A DNA stretch of 64,000 nucleotides from Clostridium saccharobutylicum DSM 13864 (GTDB lineage Bacteria > Bacillota > Clostridia > Clostridiales > Clostridiaceae): positions 1,824,501-1,888,500 of the forward strand of contig NC_022571.1 of assembly GCF_000473995.1 (NCBI RefSeq), given 5' to 3'. The position numbers and the translations under genes are program-made. Below are positions 28,237-36,611 of this stretch, piece by piece. The notes under the pieces are model-generated. The model saw nothing but the letters and a program-made list of their open reading frames with translations. It was not told where the DNA came from and ran no database searches. Position 1 is the stretch's first letter. The number at the start of each line of letters is the position of its first letter.

Positions 28237-28988
28237 ATGGAGGATTTGAGAATTTTCAAAAATGAAAGATTTGGAGAAATAAGATGGGTAAAAGTTAATA
28301 ATAAAGATTATGCAGTGGGAATTGATATTGCTAAAGCATTAGGATATAAAAATGCGAGAGATGCAATTTCAAGACATTGCAGGGGTGTCGTGAAGCACGA
28401 CATGGGGGTGGTTACTAGAAAGAGAAAAAATGGAACTGATGCTATTCAAAATATAGAAATGAGTGTGATTCCAGAAGGTGATATATATCGATTGGTGTCA
28501 AAATCAGAATTACCAGGAGCAGAAAAATTTGAATCATGGATTTTTGATGAGGTATTACCGGAATAAGAAAAACAGGAATGTATGCAGCAGATGAATTATT
28601 AAATAATCTTGATTTACTTATTACTGAAGTTACAAAGTTAAAAGAAGAAAGGGAAGCAAGATTAAAAATTGAAAAGAAAGTAAAGCTACTAGAACCAAAA
28701 GTACAATTTTATGATGATGTTGCAGGATCTAAAGACTCTATTGAAATGGGTCATGTTGCAAAAGTTCTTGGAATTAAAGGAATGGGAAGGAATAGACTAT
28801 TTTTATTACTAAGAGATAAAAAAATCTTAGACAAAAACAATATTCCTTATCAGCAGTTTGTAGACTGTGGCTATTTTCGAGTGTTGTAGCAAAAGTACAC
28901 AGTATCAAATGGACAAATTAGGATAAATGTAAAAACAATGGTATTTCAAAAAGGGGTAGATTTTATCATGAGAAAGATTAGAGAGTAG
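28237..28988 (+). pseudogene. Phage-type antirepressor (BRO-N plus KilA C/ANT domain), frameshifted
   Basis: The first 110 codons form a BRO-N domain (FKNERFGEIRWVKVNNKDYA, GIDIAKALGYKNARDAI). A one-base loss near 28559 puts the linker (IRKTGMYAADELLNN) into the next frame. The ANT domain follows (DSIEMGHVAKVLGIKGMGRN) to a TAG at 28887-28889, and the same frame continues sensibly to 28988 (TVSNGQIRINVKTMVFQKGV). One frameshift plus one nonsense codon means it is dead. It is a lone prophage relic; no other phage genes are nearby. Confidence 0.8.
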
Positions 28989-29050
28989 TAAATTGACTTA
29001 AAAGTATAATAATTATATTCAATTGCTAATTTAAAAGTTGAATTTATATG

Positions 29051-29082
29051 AACTACCTCAAAATTAAATGAGGTAGTTTTTT
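29051..29082 (+). terminator. Rho-independent terminator
   Basis: AACTACCTCA (29051-29060) and TGAGGTAGTT (29069-29078) followed by a T run, about 60 bases after the antirepressor pseudogene. Confidence 0.75.
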
Positions 29083-29375
29083 AAAAAATTAATTAAATTA
29101 ATAGTGAATTACGTAATCAGTAAAAATTTTCTCTGCATTTGAAAATCTTTCATTTAATTATTGATTTCACGCAGTAAATTTAGAAAATGATCTTTTAAAA
29201 TTGAATAATGTGTAGTGTAGTGATTATTGTTCTCATTGAAGCAGCTTTAAAGGTTAGTATAAAAGGCAAAGTATTATTCTTTAAAGTTTGAGCTTTTTTC
29301 AAACGTGGATAATTTTATTTCAATCACAGATAATAACTATAAAAATAGTTGTCATTTTAAAGGAGAGTTCTATTT

Positions 29376-30218
29376 ATGAAAAAAAAATTCACTTTAATTG
29401 TTATTATAAATCTTATTGGAATAATAATTGGTTGCGGTGCAAGTGCTATGGGAGCTACAATAGAAAATCAAGCAATAGAAAAAGATAAATTGCAAACAAT
29501 AACAGAAAAAGGAGTAATAACTGTTGCTTCAGGATACGGTGTTCCATTTTTTTATATAGATTCTAAAACAAATCAGATAAGTGGAATTGATGCTGATATC
29601 GTAAATGAAATTGCAAAGCGACTTGGAATTAAAAAAATTGAAGCCAAGAAAGTGCAATTTTCAGAGTTATTAGACAAACTAAATACTGATGACAGTATAG
29701 ATATTGCAGCTAGTGGAATATATATAACTCCCGAGCGTGAAAAGATTGTGGCATTTACACAGCCTTTGTATAAAGAAACAGAAGCCGTTATTGTTCAAAA
29801 ATTTTCTAAAATTAATTTTATGAGTGATTTAAAAAATGCAGTAGTTGGAGTAGAAAAAGGAACAGCATTTGAATATTTAGCAAAAAGGTGGAAGGAAAAT
29901 AACTTAATAAAGGATATAGTGATTTTTGAAAATTCATCTGAATTATTGAACGCTATAAATAACGGAAAAGTTGATGCAGGTATATCTGATTCTGTTGTTG
30001 TAAACTACTTATTATTAAAGAATAAAAACCTTTCAGTAAGAACGCTAGAAGAGTATACTCCTGAAATATCTGGATCTATAGGAATAGCAGTCAGAAAAGA
30101 TGAAATTTCCTTATTAAATGCATTAAATAAAACAATTAATGATATGAGAGCAGATGGTACACTATATGCTATTCTTGTAAAAAATGGATTGAATAAAAAT
30201 AATATGATTCAAAACTAG
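29376..30218 (+). CDS. Extracellular solute-binding lipoprotein, family 3, paralogue of the 17294 gene
   Basis: 280 residues with a lipobox (IIIGC, about residue 20) and the same SBP_bac_3 motifs as the protein at 17294 (LQTITEKGVITVASG, GIDADIVNEIAKRLG, TPEREKIVAFTQPLYKE, NDMRADGTLYAILVKNGL). The two are clearly duplicates, including the ribosome-site region. Again no permease or ATPase gene is adjacent. It may serve an ABC importer encoded elsewhere or have a sensory role. Confidence 0.9.
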   Translation: MKKKFTLIVIINLIGIIIGCGASAMGATIENQAIEKDKLQTITEKGVITVASGYGVPFFYIDSKTNQISGIDADIVNEIAKRLGIKKIEAKKVQFSELLDKLNTDDSIDIAASGIYITPEREKIVAFTQPLYKETEAVIVQKFSKINFMSDLKNAVVGVEKGTAFEYLAKRWKENNLIKDIVIFENSSELLNAINNGKVDAGISDSVVVNYLLLKNKNLSVRTLEEYTPEISGSIGIAVRKDEISLLNALNKTINDMRADGTLYAILVKNGLNKNNMIQN

Positions 30219-30258
30219 TTAATCTTTTAAAATTGAATAATGCTAAGTTTACATAATA

Positions 30259-30267
30259 TGATATAAT
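30259..30267 (+). promoter_or_regulatory. Extended -10 promoter
   Basis: TG-A-TATAAT preceded by TTTACATAATA, matching the element at 18401. It lies about 60 bases before the FtsX-like gene and is its probable promoter. Confidence 0.45.
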
Positions 30268-30325
30268 GAACATATAATTGTAAATATTTAAAAATGTTTG
30301 CTGAAATTATTTTGGAAGGTGAAAT

Positions 30326-30919
30326 ATGAAGATTGATACATTTAAATATTTCTTTTTAGATGCGCTAAAGAATTTAAAACGAAATGGAACACTAACAATT
30401 TTTTCAGTATTTACTGTATCAGCAACTATTTTTATTGTTGGATTATTTTTAATATATTTGTTATCAGTTAATAAAAATTCTGCAACTATTTTTATTAACA
30501 ATAAAGGAATGATCATAATTTTTAGATGGCTTGAAATTGCAGTTTTTATAATACTACCAATTATTTCATTATTTTTAATTGTAAATGCATTTAAGATGGC
30601 TATGTTTCCAAGGAGGAAAGAAATAAATATAATGAAGCTTGTTGGAGCCACTAATTGGTTTATCCGCTGGCCATTTATTATTGAAGGAGTAGTTATAGGA
30701 ATTGTAGGAGCCTTTGGAGGAAATTTATCGTTATTTTTTATATATAGCTTCATCTACACTAAAGTAATGGAGTTTACGCCAGAATTAAGCCTCGTACAAC
30801 CTGCTTTTATAACCAATACAATGCTTTTGCCATTTACAATAGTTGGTGCATTTATAGGACCTGTAGCAAGCATTATAGCTTTGAAAAAAATTCTTAAATG
30901 TGTAGTTTGGGAAAATTAA
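30326..30919 (+). CDS. FtsX-like membrane protein lacking the extracellular domain
   Basis: 197 residues. The N-terminus (DALKNLKRNGTLTIFSVFTV) and the C-terminal FtsX permease part (RRKEINIMKLVGATNWFIRW, then PFIIEGVVIGIVGAFGG) match cell-division FtsX. Full-length FtsX is about 300 residues, with about 100 residues outside the membrane between helices 1 and 2. Here only about 20 residues separate those helices. No ftsE is adjacent. It could be a deleted paralogue without hydrolase-activating function or a specialised variant. GGAAGG precedes the ATG. Confidence 0.8.
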   Translation: MKIDTFKYFFLDALKNLKRNGTLTIFSVFTVSATIFIVGLFLIYLLSVNKNSATIFINNKGMIIIFRWLEIAVFIILPIISLFLIVNAFKMAMFPRRKEINIMKLVGATNWFIRWPFIIEGVVIGIVGAFGGNLSLFFIYSFIYTKVMEFTPELSLVQPAFITNTMLLPFTIVGAFIGPVASIIALKKILKCVVWEN

Positions 30920-30952
30920 ATAAATTGATAAAAGTAAATAATAACATTGAAA

Positions 30953-30987
30953 TTTCGCATTATTTAGACTGACGATATGCGATTTTT
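30953..30987 (+). terminator. Possible terminator of the FtsX-like gene
   Basis: AAATTTCGCAT-type arm pairs with ATGCGATTTTTT at 30976-30987. The stem is short (TCGCAT/ATGCGA) but followed by a T run. Confidence 0.45.
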
Positions 30988-31125
30988 TGTTGTGCAATAC
31001 TACAATTAAGTGCATATTAAGTAAATTATAATTTGTCATAATACTGACATAATAAAGATGTAATATATATTACATAAAGTAGTTGAAATATTATTTATCC
31101 CCTTAAATAATTATTAACACGTATT

Positions 31126-31164
31126 AAGAATGATTTATTACACAATAATAGATCATTCTTTTTT
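31126..31164. terminator. Terminator-like hairpin
   Basis: AAGAATGATTTATT pairs with AATAGATCATTCTT with one mismatch, then TTTTTATTT follows. It lies in the 480-base spacer between the FtsX-like gene and the gene at 31401; the rest of that spacer shows no gene. Confidence 0.55.
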
Positions 31165-31400
31165 ATTTGCAGAAAATACTATATTTAACGTGTAGGCTAA
31201 TTTTTTAAAACCGTGGATACGTATACGCTGATTCGAGTAAATTCATTTGGTATCGTTAAGGTTTTTTGATTATTAGTAATATTTTTATTAATATTTATTG
31301 GTAAATATATCTTGAATTTGAAAACATTAATTTAAATGTTAAAAAATTAAGATTGTATACGAAAAACTAATGAATACTAATTTATACAAGGAGTGGTTAT

Positions 31401-32090
31401 ATGTTATTAAGAACAGAAACTAATAATATAAATATAGAATATCAATGTAATAAAAATAGAAATTCAAACACAAATTCTTCTTTTTTCAACCAATTAAAGG
31501 ATAGTATAGAGCTTAATAAAAGCAAATATAAAGTTACATATATGTATTCAAAACAAGAAACTCTAAAAAATATAAATAATAATATATCTCTGAATTATTC
31601 AAAAGAAGAAATTGAAAAAAGAAGATCAGAAATACATGAAATGCAAAAAGAATATGATAATGGAATATATGATCCAAATCTTTGTATGCCAAAAGTAAAT
31701 ACAAAGACAATGGAAAAAATACTCGATTTGGAAATCAAAAACAATAAACAGAATTACTATGATAATAGTGGGAAAATTAATATTAATAAAATTGCAGAGA
31801 AATGCGGAATATCTTTAAATAATGCTACTCCGATAGAATTGCAAAGTTTGAGAAGTGAACTAAAACATGAAGGTTTAATAGACGATGGTATTGACTATAA
31901 TTTAGACATTTTTATTAATAGATCTTTCTCAGATAATTTTCTAAATGGAAATTCATCTAGATATGACATTTATAATAGCAAAAAATTTGATGTGTTTCAA
32001 AAAGTAAATTTTTTTATGAAAACAGATTATAAATATAATGATTTAATAAATTATAATATTGATAATAATATATTGAATTTCTTTAGCTAA
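31401..32090 (+). CDS. Hypothetical Asn/Lys-rich protein
   Basis: 229 residues, very rich in Asn, Lys and Tyr. The N-terminal third is probably disordered, followed by a charged helix (SKEEIEKRRSEIHEMQKEYD) and a segment that resembles a helix-turn-helix or capping domain (KININKIAEKCGISLNNATP). AAGGAGTGG precedes the ATG. I do not recognise the family. A hairpin shared with the convergent DUF2922 gene follows. Confidence 0.6.
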   Translation: MLLRTETNNINIEYQCNKNRNSNTNSSFFNQLKDSIELNKSKYKVTYMYSKQETLKNINNNISLNYSKEEIEKRRSEIHEMQKEYDNGIYDPNLCMPKVNTKTMEKILDLEIKNNKQNYYDNSGKININKIAEKCGISLNNATPIELQSLRSELKHEGLIDDGIDYNLDIFINRSFSDNFLNGNSSRYDIYNSKKFDVFQKVNFFMKTDYKYNDLINYNIDNNILNFFS

Positions 32091-32167
32091 AGGGACTGTG
32101 GCACTATGATATACTTCCATTATGGTAGAAAAATATTGTAAAATCGCATTATTCAAAAAATAGATAT

Positions 32168-32216
32168 AAAAAATGGAGATTTATCCTTTCAACAAGGACA
32201 AACCTCCATTTTTTAA
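32168..32216. terminator. Bidirectional terminator
   Basis: AAAATGGAG and CTCCATTTT bracket an inner stem (TCCTT...AAGGA). A T run on the plus strand and A residues on the left serve the convergent genes ending at 32090 and 32223. Confidence 0.75.
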
Positions 32217-32222
32217 TTAAAG

Positions 32223-32441
32223 CTAAGCTACATCAAATTTAGTAACTTGTCTTTGCGTTAATTGAGCACCAGCTTTTTTAACTAAGTCACCAGAATTAGT
32301 TTCAAAGATATTTTTAGATATAACAATGTCCATAAGAGCATTGACTTCATCTTTTGTAAGAGAAGTTTTAACACCACTAACACTTAAAGTAGTCTTTAAA
32401 CCAGATTCAGTTAAAAAATTCATAGCTAAAGTATATTCCAT
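32223..32441 (-). CDS. DUF2922 family protein
   Basis: 72 residues matching DUF2922 (YTLAMNFLTESGLKTTLSVS ... LTKDEVNALMDIVISKNIF). It is usually found directly after a DUF1659 gene in Firmicutes; the pair's function is unknown. Here a 160-base palindromic repeat separates it from its DUF1659 partner, which may reduce or uncouple its expression. Confidence 0.85.
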   Translation of the reverse strand: MEYTLAMNFLTESGLKTTLSVSGVKTSLTKDEVNALMDIVISKNIFETNSGDLVKKAGAQLTQRQVTKFDVA

Positions 32442-32483
32442 TTAAATTACCTGCAATCCTAAAAATTTAATTATGATCTTGAC

Positions 32484-32645
32484 TAAGGCACAATCAAAAA
32501 ATAATAGACCAGTATACGTGGATATTTCGCGCCATACTGCGTCGACAAATTCTACTAATAGACCTGCTATGAGCAGAATTCGTATCCTTGTTTGACACGA
32601 AATATTCTACGAATCTTTGGGCTATTATTTATTTGAATGTGCCTA
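32484..32645. repeat. Palindromic repeat element, full-length copy C
   Basis: About 162 bases bounded by inverted ends: TAAGGCACAATCAAA-AAATAATAG on the left and, on the right, the complement of TAGGCACATTCAAATAAATA. Inside are nested inverted repeats (CGTGGATATTTCG with CGAAATATTCTACG; ATTCTACTAATAG with CTATGAGCAGAAT), so the whole element can fold into one long hairpin. No ORF. It fits a MITE-like or palindromic-unit element. The right end supplies the stop codon of the DUF1659 gene. Confidence 0.75.
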
Positions 32646-32867
32646 AGCATTTACTAAGCTAGAAGATTCATTGATAAAATAATCTCTAGTTTTAGCTGAC
32701 ATAACGCCTTTGATTGCTTCAGCAACATCATAGACATTTTGAGCAGCAGCATCTGTTTTTACATTAGAAAAAGTTTTCTTAGTGTAAATAGGAAGACCTG
32801 CTTTATCAGTACCACTTTGAACTTCAATACTTAATGAAGTAGTTTGAATTGATTTAGTAACAGCCAT
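32643..32867 (-). CDS. DUF1659 family protein
   Basis: 74 residues matching DUF1659 (TKSIQTTSLSIEVQSGTDKA, KKTFSNVKTDAAAQNVYDVA). AAAGGAGGGA precedes the ATG. The stop TAG is the first base triplet of the adjacent repeat end. The family is conserved in endospore formers, its function is unknown, and it is normally cotranscribed with DUF2922. Confidence 0.85.
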   Translation of the reverse strand: MAVTKSIQTTSLSIEVQSGTDKAGLPIYTKKTFSNVKTDAAAQNVYDVAEAIKGVMSAKTRDYFINESSSLVNA

Positions 32868-33163
32868 GTATTTTCCCTCCTTTAATTTGTTTTCATAGAG
32901 GATATATGGATAAGTTTTAGTGATTACATAATAAATATAAAAATATTTTTAGTTAATTAATTTTTTTAAAATGAGGTAAGTATTAGGATAAAAAGATTTT
33001 GGATGATTACAAATTATGAACACAATAAGCTGTAATAGCGACATTTCATTGTCAAAATGTATATAAGATAGAATAGAAAAATGTGCCGCTAAGAGAATAA
33101 TTTTTACATTTATCCGTAACCTAATACTGATGTATATCATTTAAAGTGAGGTTGTACATAAAA

Positions 33164-34204
33164 ATGAAAGTATTAAGGCAAACAATTAGGTCAATTTTAG
33201 TTATGTTAATAATTTTCACATTAATAATTACTACCGAAATACAAACATTTTCTAGTCCCATTAGCAGAAAACCAATTAACGTTGGAATAATATTATTTAG
33301 TTTAGATAATTCTGCTGCAGCACAACTTAAAAAAGAGTTTGATAATCTTCAAAATGAATATCCAGTCAAAGTTTCTGTCTTTAATCCTCAGAATAATTTG
33401 AGTGTGCAAGATGAAATGTTAGATTCTCTACTTAAAAATAAAATAGATTTGATTATAGCTATGCCAGCAGATACAAAAGAAAATGCTGTGAGAAATTTTA
33501 TTGAAAGAGTTAAACCTTATAATACTCCTTTGGTAATGTTTAATATTCCGCCAGATGTCGTGACAAAAGTCTTAAAAGATTATAACAGAGTTGCTTTTGC
33601 AATACCTGCTTCTGATAAAACAGGTGAGATGCAAGGTGAAATTGTTAGAAATCTTTGGAACAATAAAAGTATTATAGACAAAAATGGTGATAATATTTTA
33701 CAATATGTCCTTGTGAGAGGACCTAAAGAGGACGTAATAGCAGATAAAAGAACTCAAGGGATTACTTCAACACTTAAAAGTTCTGGTATAAAAACAGAAT
33801 TACTTCAATCATTTGCTACAAATTGGACTGAAGAAGTAGCTAAAAGTTATATTGAAAATATATTTCTAACATATGGGGACAAAATTGAGGCAATAATTGC
33901 TAATGATGATGATTTATCAGTAGGGGCTGTCAAAGGTCTTCAAGAATATGGATATAACACAGGAGATGAATTAAAATATATACCGGTTTTTGGAATTAGT
34001 GGAACTCCTGAAGCTATAAGTTTAATTGATAAAGGACTTATGTCTGGAACTATTATTGTAGATATAAAAAAAGTAGCAGAGGACTTATACGCTATCGGAA
34101 ATAACTTAATTAATAATGCAAATCCTACAGAAAATACAAACTTAAAATCTGAAGATGGTGTAATTATTATTGGTACAAATCCAAGGAAATATATTAAAGG
34201 TTAA
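33164..34204 (+). CDS. Periplasmic-binding-protein-like sugar-binding protein (galactose type)
   Basis: About 346 residues with an N-terminal signal/anchor helix (SILVMLIIFTLIITT) and a Peripla_BP_4 fold: PINVGIILFSLDNS, LLKNKIDLIIAMPADTKENA, PLVMFNIPP, AIIANDDDLSVGAVKGLQEY, VFGISGTPEAISLI. It resembles MglB-type galactose/glucose-binding proteins. No permease or ATPase lies nearby. The ATG at 33164 was chosen; GTGAGG is the only ribosome-like sequence and is unusually far, so GTG at 33146 or TTG at 33152 are alternatives. It is tandem with a paralogue. Confidence 0.82.
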   Translation: MKVLRQTIRSILVMLIIFTLIITTEIQTFSSPISRKPINVGIILFSLDNSAAAQLKKEFDNLQNEYPVKVSVFNPQNNLSVQDEMLDSLLKNKIDLIIAMPADTKENAVRNFIERVKPYNTPLVMFNIPPDVVTKVLKDYNRVAFAIPASDKTGEMQGEIVRNLWNNKSIIDKNGDNILQYVLVRGPKEDVIADKRTQGITSTLKSSGIKTELLQSFATNWTEEVAKSYIENIFLTYGDKIEAIIANDDDLSVGAVKGLQEYGYNTGDELKYIPVFGISGTPEAISLIDKGLMSGTIIVDIKKVAEDLYAIGNNLINNANPTENTNLKSEDGVIIIGTNPRKYIKG

Positions 34205-34323
34205 AAGCGTAAAAGGTATAAAATTTTTATTAAAGTATATATTAAAATTAAAAGGTATATTTAAATATAGGAAGCGCTCAAAATAGTAAAGTTATACTTA
34301 TGAAGACGAGAAGTGAGAGTGAT

Positions 34324-35376
34324 ATGAGAAGAATGGGAAGGAAACTAACAATTATTATAAGCATTATAATTGTATTTATGACTGGAGGGAATGCACTAGG
34401 AGAAACAATTAATACAAATGATACTATAATAAAACCTGTTAAGGTGGCAGTAGTAGTATATGATACTACAGGTGCTTATATATCTCAAGTTATTAATAAT
34501 TTAAAAGATATTCAAAATAAAAATGAAGGAAAAGTTGAATTTGAGTTCTATTCTTCTAATAAAGATCAATCTGTACAGAATGAGATTATTGATACAAAAC
34601 TACAAAATAAGGAAGTTAAACTTTTAATCGTGGAATTGGTTGATTTAAATAATCCGCAAGAAGTGATTGATAGAGCAAAAGAATATAATGTTCCAATAAT
34701 TTTAATTAGCAGAGAAGCATCTAATAAAGATAGCATTAAATCATATGGAAAGTCTATCTTTATAGGAACTGATTTAGAGCAAGCTGGTGTGCTTGAAGGA
34801 GAATTTCTTGTTGATAAATGGAATAAAAATAAATATCTTATTGATAAAAATAAAGATAATATAATGCAATATATTATCTTTAATGGACCAAGTGATAATT
34901 TAGAAGCAATTGCAAGAGCAAAATATTCAGTTTTAACAATTAATGATGCAGGAATAGAGACGAAGAACATTGCATCAATATTTTGCGATTGGAGCACTAA
35001 AGACGAAGCTAAAAAAAGAATGGCAGCATTATTGTTACAGTGTAGTAATAATAATATTGAAGTTATAATTGCAACCAATGATAATATGGCAATAGGTGCA
35101 ATTGAAGCACTTCAAGCTATGGGATATAACAATGGAGATAAAGAAAAAACAATCCCAGTTGTTGGTGTTGATGGGATACCAGAAGTGATAGAGTTAATTA
35201 AAAAAGGATTTATGGCAGGAACTGTTATTCAAGATGCTCAAGCTATGGCAGAAGCTGCTTATATTACTGGAATGAACTTAGTTGAAGGGAAAAAACCACT
35301 TGAGGGAACAAATTATAAATTTGATGAAATTGGAGCTACAATTCGAATTCCTTATAAGCGATATGCAGCTAATTAA
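34324..35376 (+). CDS. Periplasmic-binding-protein-like sugar-binding protein, tandem paralogue
   Basis: About 350 residues: a hydrophobic signal (LTIIISIIIVFMTGGNALGE) and a Peripla_BP_4 domain (KVAVVVYDTTGAYISQVINN, IFIGTDLEQAGVLEG, VIIATNDNMAIGAIEALQAM, PVVGVDGIPEVIELIKKGFM). It is related to its upstream neighbour and also lacks transporter partners. Together they may feed an ABC importer elsewhere or a chemosensory/two-component system such as those using galactose-type receptors. ATG at 34324 is preceded by GAGAGTG; 34300 has no ribosome site. Confidence 0.82.
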   Translation: MRRMGRKLTIIISIIIVFMTGGNALGETINTNDTIIKPVKVAVVVYDTTGAYISQVINNLKDIQNKNEGKVEFEFYSSNKDQSVQNEIIDTKLQNKEVKLLIVELVDLNNPQEVIDRAKEYNVPIILISREASNKDSIKSYGKSIFIGTDLEQAGVLEGEFLVDKWNKNKYLIDKNKDNIMQYIIFNGPSDNLEAIARAKYSVLTINDAGIETKNIASIFCDWSTKDEAKKRMAALLLQCSNNNIEVIIATNDNMAIGAIEALQAMGYNNGDKEKTIPVVGVDGIPEVIELIKKGFMAGTVIQDAQAMAEAAYITGMNLVEGKKPLEGTNYKFDEIGATIRIPYKRYAAN

Positions 35377-35530
35377 TTTGATTTTGGGTGATGATATAAT
35401 AGTAATATAGAAACATAAATAGTTAAATTTGAAATAGACAAATATCATAGATACTTTGGTACAATACGTTGGGTTAATTTTTATAAAGTTTAAATAATAA
35501 ATAGTAAAAGTAGAAGAAAAATAATATTTA

Positions 35531-35570
35531 TTAAGGCAGTAAGGTGTTTATTTACTTTGCTGCCTTAATG
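35531..35570 (+). terminator. Terminator after the sugar-binding genes
   Basis: TTAAGGCAG with CTGCCTTAA arms around an imperfect inner stem; lies about 155 bases downstream of the second gene. Confidence 0.6.
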
Positions 35571-35728
35571 CATAAAGTGAGTCTAAATAAGGAAATTAAT
35601 TTAGTTTATAATCATTATAAAAAATTCAAATATTATTTTGTAACAGTAATTTAGTTCCTGAATAATATAACTATATAGATTGTTATATATTTAGTTGTGT
35701 TAAAAATGGATTAAATAAATGAGCTGTA

Positions 35729-35757
35729 TTGACAATATATAGATAATGTTCTATATT
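35729..35757 (+). promoter_or_regulatory. Promoter of the ars operon
   Basis: TTGACA (35729-35734) and TATATT (35752-35757) with 17-base spacing. The likely ArsR site follows immediately. Confidence 0.75.
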
Positions 35758-35761
35758 GAGT

Positions 35762-35781
35762 ATATAGACATATATCTATAT
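35762..35781. promoter_or_regulatory. Likely ArsR operator
   Basis: Near-perfect palindrome ATATAGACATATATCTATAT covering the transcription start, ten bases before the arsR region. Position and symmetry fit ArsR/SmtB autorepression. Confidence 0.65.
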
Positions 35782-35794
35782 GGGAAGGGCATGA

Positions 35795-36118
35795 ATGAAA
35801 ATGGATTATGAACAAAATGCAAAAATTTTTAAGGCTTTATCTGATTCGAGTAGATTAAAAATAATTGATATATTATCATGTGGTGAAAAGTGTGCATGTG
35901 ATATTCTAGAATATTTTGATTTTACTCAACCAACACTTTCACATCATATGAAAGTATTAAGTGATTGTGGTCTTGTAGAGGTAAGAAAAGAGGGACTTTG
36001 GAATTATTATAGTTTAGATATTAATAATTGTAACAAGCTGACATTGTTTATGATGAATCTTGTAACAGAAACAAAAGATTGTATTTGTAAAAATAAATCT
36101 AATTGTACTTGTAAATAA
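35795..36118 (+). CDS. arsR: ArsR-family metalloid-responsive repressor
   Basis: 107 residues with an ArsR winged helix (KIFKALSDSSRLKIIDILSC, TQPTLSHHMKVLSDCGLVEV). The alpha3 motif CGEKCACDIL resembles the arsenite-binding ELCVCDL site, with paired cysteines. The tail has extra cysteines (CICKNKSNCTCK). It represses the ars operon until As(III)/Sb(III) binds. It is first in the operon, with the operator just upstream. Confidence 0.92.
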   Translation: MKMDYEQNAKIFKALSDSSRLKIIDILSCGEKCACDILEYFDFTQPTLSHHMKVLSDCGLVEVRKEGLWNYYSLDINNCNKLTLFMMNLVTETKDCICKNKSNCTCK

Positions 36119-36164
36119 AAATTTTCTATATTAATAAATTACTGGTGTAAAGGAGTTAATGAAA

Positions 36165-36551
36165 ATGAAAAAAATGATAATATTTGACCCTGCTATGTGT
36201 TGTTCAACTGGTGTTTGTGGGCCATCAGTGAATAAGGAATTATTAAGAGTTGCAACTGTTCTGAATACTTTAAAGAATAAAGGAATACTAGTTGAAAGAT
36301 ACAATTTAACAAACAATCCTCAAATATTTGTAACTAATAGAGTTATAAATCAAATTTTAAATACTAAAGGTGTAGAAGCTTTACCTGTGATTATGGTAGA
36401 TGGAGTTGTAGTTAAGGCAGGCAGCTACCCTACTAATGAAGAATTTTGCAAATTATTAGGAATACCATCGGATACTTTAAAACTTACTATTAAGAAAGCC
36501 AGTGTAAAGAAATCAGCTAAAAGCTGTGGCTGTAAAGGTGGATGCTGCTAA
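36165..36551 (+). CDS. arsD: ArsD arsenic metallochaperone
   Basis: About 128 residues. It carries the conserved triad in DPAMCCSTGVCGP (Cys-Cys and Cys) that delivers As(III) to ArsA, and a C-terminal CGCKGGCC. Start at 36165 is nine bases after GGAG; an ATG two codons earlier is too close to it. It precedes arsA by 60 bases, the usual order. Confidence 0.92.
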   Translation: MKKMIIFDPAMCCSTGVCGPSVNKELLRVATVLNTLKNKGILVERYNLTNNPQIFVTNRVINQILNTKGVEALPVIMVDGVVVKAGSYPTNEEFCKLLGIPSDTLKLTIKKASVKKSAKSCGCKGGCC

Positions 36552-36611
36552 GAAGATGCATAGGTTTACTAGAAAAAATAAATATGTTTACGTAGAAGGG
36601 AAGAGAAAATT

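Noticed and set aside
28555..28565. Programmed frameshift in the antirepressor
   Set aside because: No slippery heptamer at the site, and a further TAG downstream marks ordinary inactivation.
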